In this document: positions 20,875 to 22,258 of the stretch, piece after piece
Position numbering within the stretch: position 1 is the stretch's first letter
How the letters are laid out: every line of letters begins with the position of its first letter
DNA from: a virus
IMG/VR virus record: IMGVR_UViG_3300031707_000202
Location: 1 to 22,258 of that record
DNA length: 22,258 bases
Direction: 5' to 3' (one strand)
Translations under genes and position numbers: made by a program
The notes under the pieces: model-generated
What the model saw: the letters and a program-made list of their open reading frames with translations, nothing else
Told to the model about the DNA's origin: nothing
The model's database searches: none

Positions 20875-21407
20875 ACCAGAGCTCAGACCTCAAGAAAATG
20901 GAATCGGACCTTCGAGATCTCAAACGCCGAATGGATCTCGTGGAAGGCAGAACCGGGAATCCGGACTTCCGAGGCCGGAAACTCCTGAATGCTCGCTTTG
21001 ACGCTCTCAACGTGGACATCCCCGAATCCGTGCTACGCAGCGGAATCAGGTACAACAACGTGGGAGGGTACTGGGAACAGAGCCCAGACGGGATGAACTG
21101 GGAGAAAATCATCAATCTGGACGAAATCGACCGGCTGACGAGTCAGGTGGGGGCTCATTCCACGCTGATTCTCACGGATGACTCGATAGATCAAGTCTTG
21201 ACGGGAAATTTGGGCAATATGCACTTTCGCCAGATCGGCGGACATTACTATTTCGAGATCGGCGCAGGAGTTGAGGCACAAGTACATGGCAAATTTTTAC
21301 TGAATCCTACCGTCTCTGACGTGACGGCGACTCGATCCTTGGGCGTCGTCTACCAAAACACAAACGCAACGATGCTCGATGTGAGGGTATCGGTAAAACT
21401 CTCTTAA
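20871..21407 (+). CDS. Tail-fibre-associated coiled-coil protein
   Basis: A 178-residue protein starting at ATG 20871 (ATGA overlap). Residues 1-30 form a coiled coil (SDLKKMESDLRDLKRRMDLVE). A linker with IRYNNVGGYWEQSPDGMNWEKI follows; such YWEQSPDG segments often appear where phage proteins display short beta modules. The rest is beta-rich (HYYFEIGAGVEAQVHGKFLL, DVRVSVKLS), similar to trimerising fibre stalk ends. It could be the adaptor joining the tail hub to the fibre encoded next. No exact family is assigned. Confidence 0.6.
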   Translation: MNQSSDLKKMESDLRDLKRRMDLVEGRTGNPDFRGRKLLNARFDALNVDIPESVLRSGIRYNNVGGYWEQSPDGMNWEKIINLDEIDRLTSQVGAHSTLILTDDSIDQVLTGNLGNMHFRQIGGHYYFEIGAGVEAQVHGKFLLNPTVSDVTATRSLGVVYQNTNATMLDVRVSVKLS

Positions 21408-21419
21408 GGATTGATCTTA

Positions 21420-22258
21420 ATGGGCGGTACTGTTCGATTTGGTGATGTTACTGGAGCCGGTACTGTAAATTATGCTGGGACGCAAGATACTGACATAAAT
21501 GAGGTCTATGTCAACTATAATTATGGTACATCAACACTTCTTTATGCTGGGAGTGTTACAGCAAATAAAAATCGTCGTATTCTTTTGGCATTTGACTTAG
21601 AAGCATTCAACGATGCCTACCCACTTGCGGAAATTACTGCGGTACGGATTAAAGGATATGGGGCTCTAACTGGAACTGCGGCTAGACTGTCTGTCCTTCC
21701 GGTATTGAAATTATACGGAATTATCGGACAATTTGCATCTGGTCATGGAGATGTTTCGGAAGGTACAAAAAATGCAGCAACTGCCTATACGAATGAACCA
21801 TCGTGGACTTACACTAAGTATAACACGGTCTCATGGGGGACCGCTGGTTGTGGGGATATAAGTCAGAGTTTGGATGGAACCAGTTCATCCCATTACAATG
21901 CAGGGGATGATTGCGGTAATGTAGTTATAGGTTATGTGGATATTTCGGCTACTGGTGCATTTACAATCACCTTAAGCGCAACCGGTAGAGCAGTAGTCAG
22001 CACGCAGGTAAAGAATTCTGGATGTAGACTTGGATTTCTGTTGTCTTGGGGAGAAACATCTACTGGAAATTACCTCACACTAGCAAGTTCTGAAAATGCA
22101 ACGACTGCGAATTGTCCTTATCTTGAAATTGACTTTACAGATACTTCTCCATCAGCTTCCATTTCCGCGTCTCCGTCTGCCAGCGTATCTGGTAGCCCTT
22201 CTACTAGCATATCCGGGTCGCCCTCGGCAAGTATCTCTGCAAGTCCGAGTTCTTCTCC
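21420..22258 (+). CDS. Tail fibre / receptor-binding protein with DNRLRE-like domain and Ser-Pro repeats (partial)
   Basis: The frame opens at ATG 21420 with AAGGA nine bases upstream and has no stop to the window edge (279 codons seen). Residues about 20-240 match the DNRLRE / CBM96-like beta sandwich: DTDINEVYVNYNYGTSTLLYAG, RRILLAFDLEAF, EPSWTYTKYNTVSWGTAGCG, SGCRLGFLLSWGE, NCPYLEIDF. Such domains occur in surface adhesins and phage fibres and may bind carbohydrate. From residue 245 four 8-residue repeats of type SASISASP follow, forming a flexible linker to a domain beyond the window. Codon use is strikingly A/T-rich compared with all upstream structural genes, suggesting acquisition from another phage. 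It is probably the host-recognition fibre. Confidence 0.75.
   Translation, partial: MGGTVRFGDVTGAGTVNYAGTQDTDINEVYVNYNYGTSTLLYAGSVTANKNRRILLAFDLEAFNDAYPLAEITAVRIKGYGALTGTAARLSVLPVLKLYGIIGQFASGHGDVSEGTKNAATAYTNEPSWTYTKYNTVSWGTAGCGDISQSLDGTSSSHYNAGDDCGNVVIGYVDISATGAFTITLSATGRAVVSTQVKNSGCRLGFLLSWGETSTGNYLTLASSENATTANCPYLEIDFTDTSPSASISASPSASVSGSPSTSISGSPSASISASPSSS
22152..22247 (+). repeat. Four 24-bp units encoding Ser-Pro octapeptides
   Basis: Units at 22152-22175, 22176-22199, 22200-22223 and 22224-22247 encode SASISASP, SASVSGSP, STSISGSP and SASISASP. The DNA units differ at many third positions although the peptide pattern is kept, so selection maintains the protein repeat. The array probably continues beyond the window. 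Confidence 0.85.

Overview
The window is part of a tailed double-stranded DNA phage (or prophage) genome, almost certainly of podovirus architecture. All 29 complete genes and two edge-truncated genes read rightward. The organism call rests on terminase small and large subunits, a 616-residue portal, a coiled-coil scaffolding protein, an N4-gp56-type major capsid protein, a propeller-like tail-hub/DNA-stabilisation candidate and a DNRLRE-type fibre. Most of the window is GC-rich with heavy G/C third-position use. The sequence gives no direct host evidence. The Shine-Dalgarno (SD) sites and SNF2-type, RusA and zinc-ribbon genes fit a phage of Gram-negative bacteria, but that is inference. No integrase, repressor, lysis cassette, tRNA or CRISPR was recognised.

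Layout. (1) 1-134: tail end of an upstream gene, then a GC-rich hairpin. (2) 135-3998: replication and DNA-modification block. It holds a lambda-O-like replisome organiser with iteron-like repeats inside the gene, a zinc-ribbon helicase-loader candidate, a SNF2 helicase fused to a beta-class DNA methyltransferase, and a DUF4406-like protein. (3) 3985-8612: densely packed accessory genes, often overlapping by ATGA. These include several small Cys-rich zinc-ribbon proteins, a pentapeptide-repeat protein, a secreted protein and a RusA resolvase. Two gene families each occur twice in the same order (3985+4269 and 6762+7838), which indicates an old segmental duplication. (4) 8613-8827: the only sizeable non-coding control region, with perfect palindromes and an 8-bp GC stem. 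It separates early from late genes. (5) 8828-17646: packaging and head module (TerS, TerL, small zinc protein, signal-peptide-bearing beta protein, two small proteins, a small head-protein candidate, portal, small adaptor, 16-residue basic ORF, scaffold, major capsid, candidate decoration protein), ended by a strong hairpin at 17668-17705. (6) 17742-22258: connector/tail module ending in an AT-rich fibre gene cut by the window edge.

How it works together. The early block would load the host helicase at an origin probably located in the organiser gene, modify or remodel DNA (helicase-methyltransferase), and resolve branched intermediates before packaging (RusA). TerS/TerL then package DNA through the portal into a shell built from scaffold and major capsid protein. 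The tail-hub and fibre genes complete the particle. The most unusual points are the helicase-methyltransferase fusion, the duplicated accessory pair with an in-frame gene fusion, the hydrophobic leader on the major capsid protein, and the transferred-looking fibre gene.
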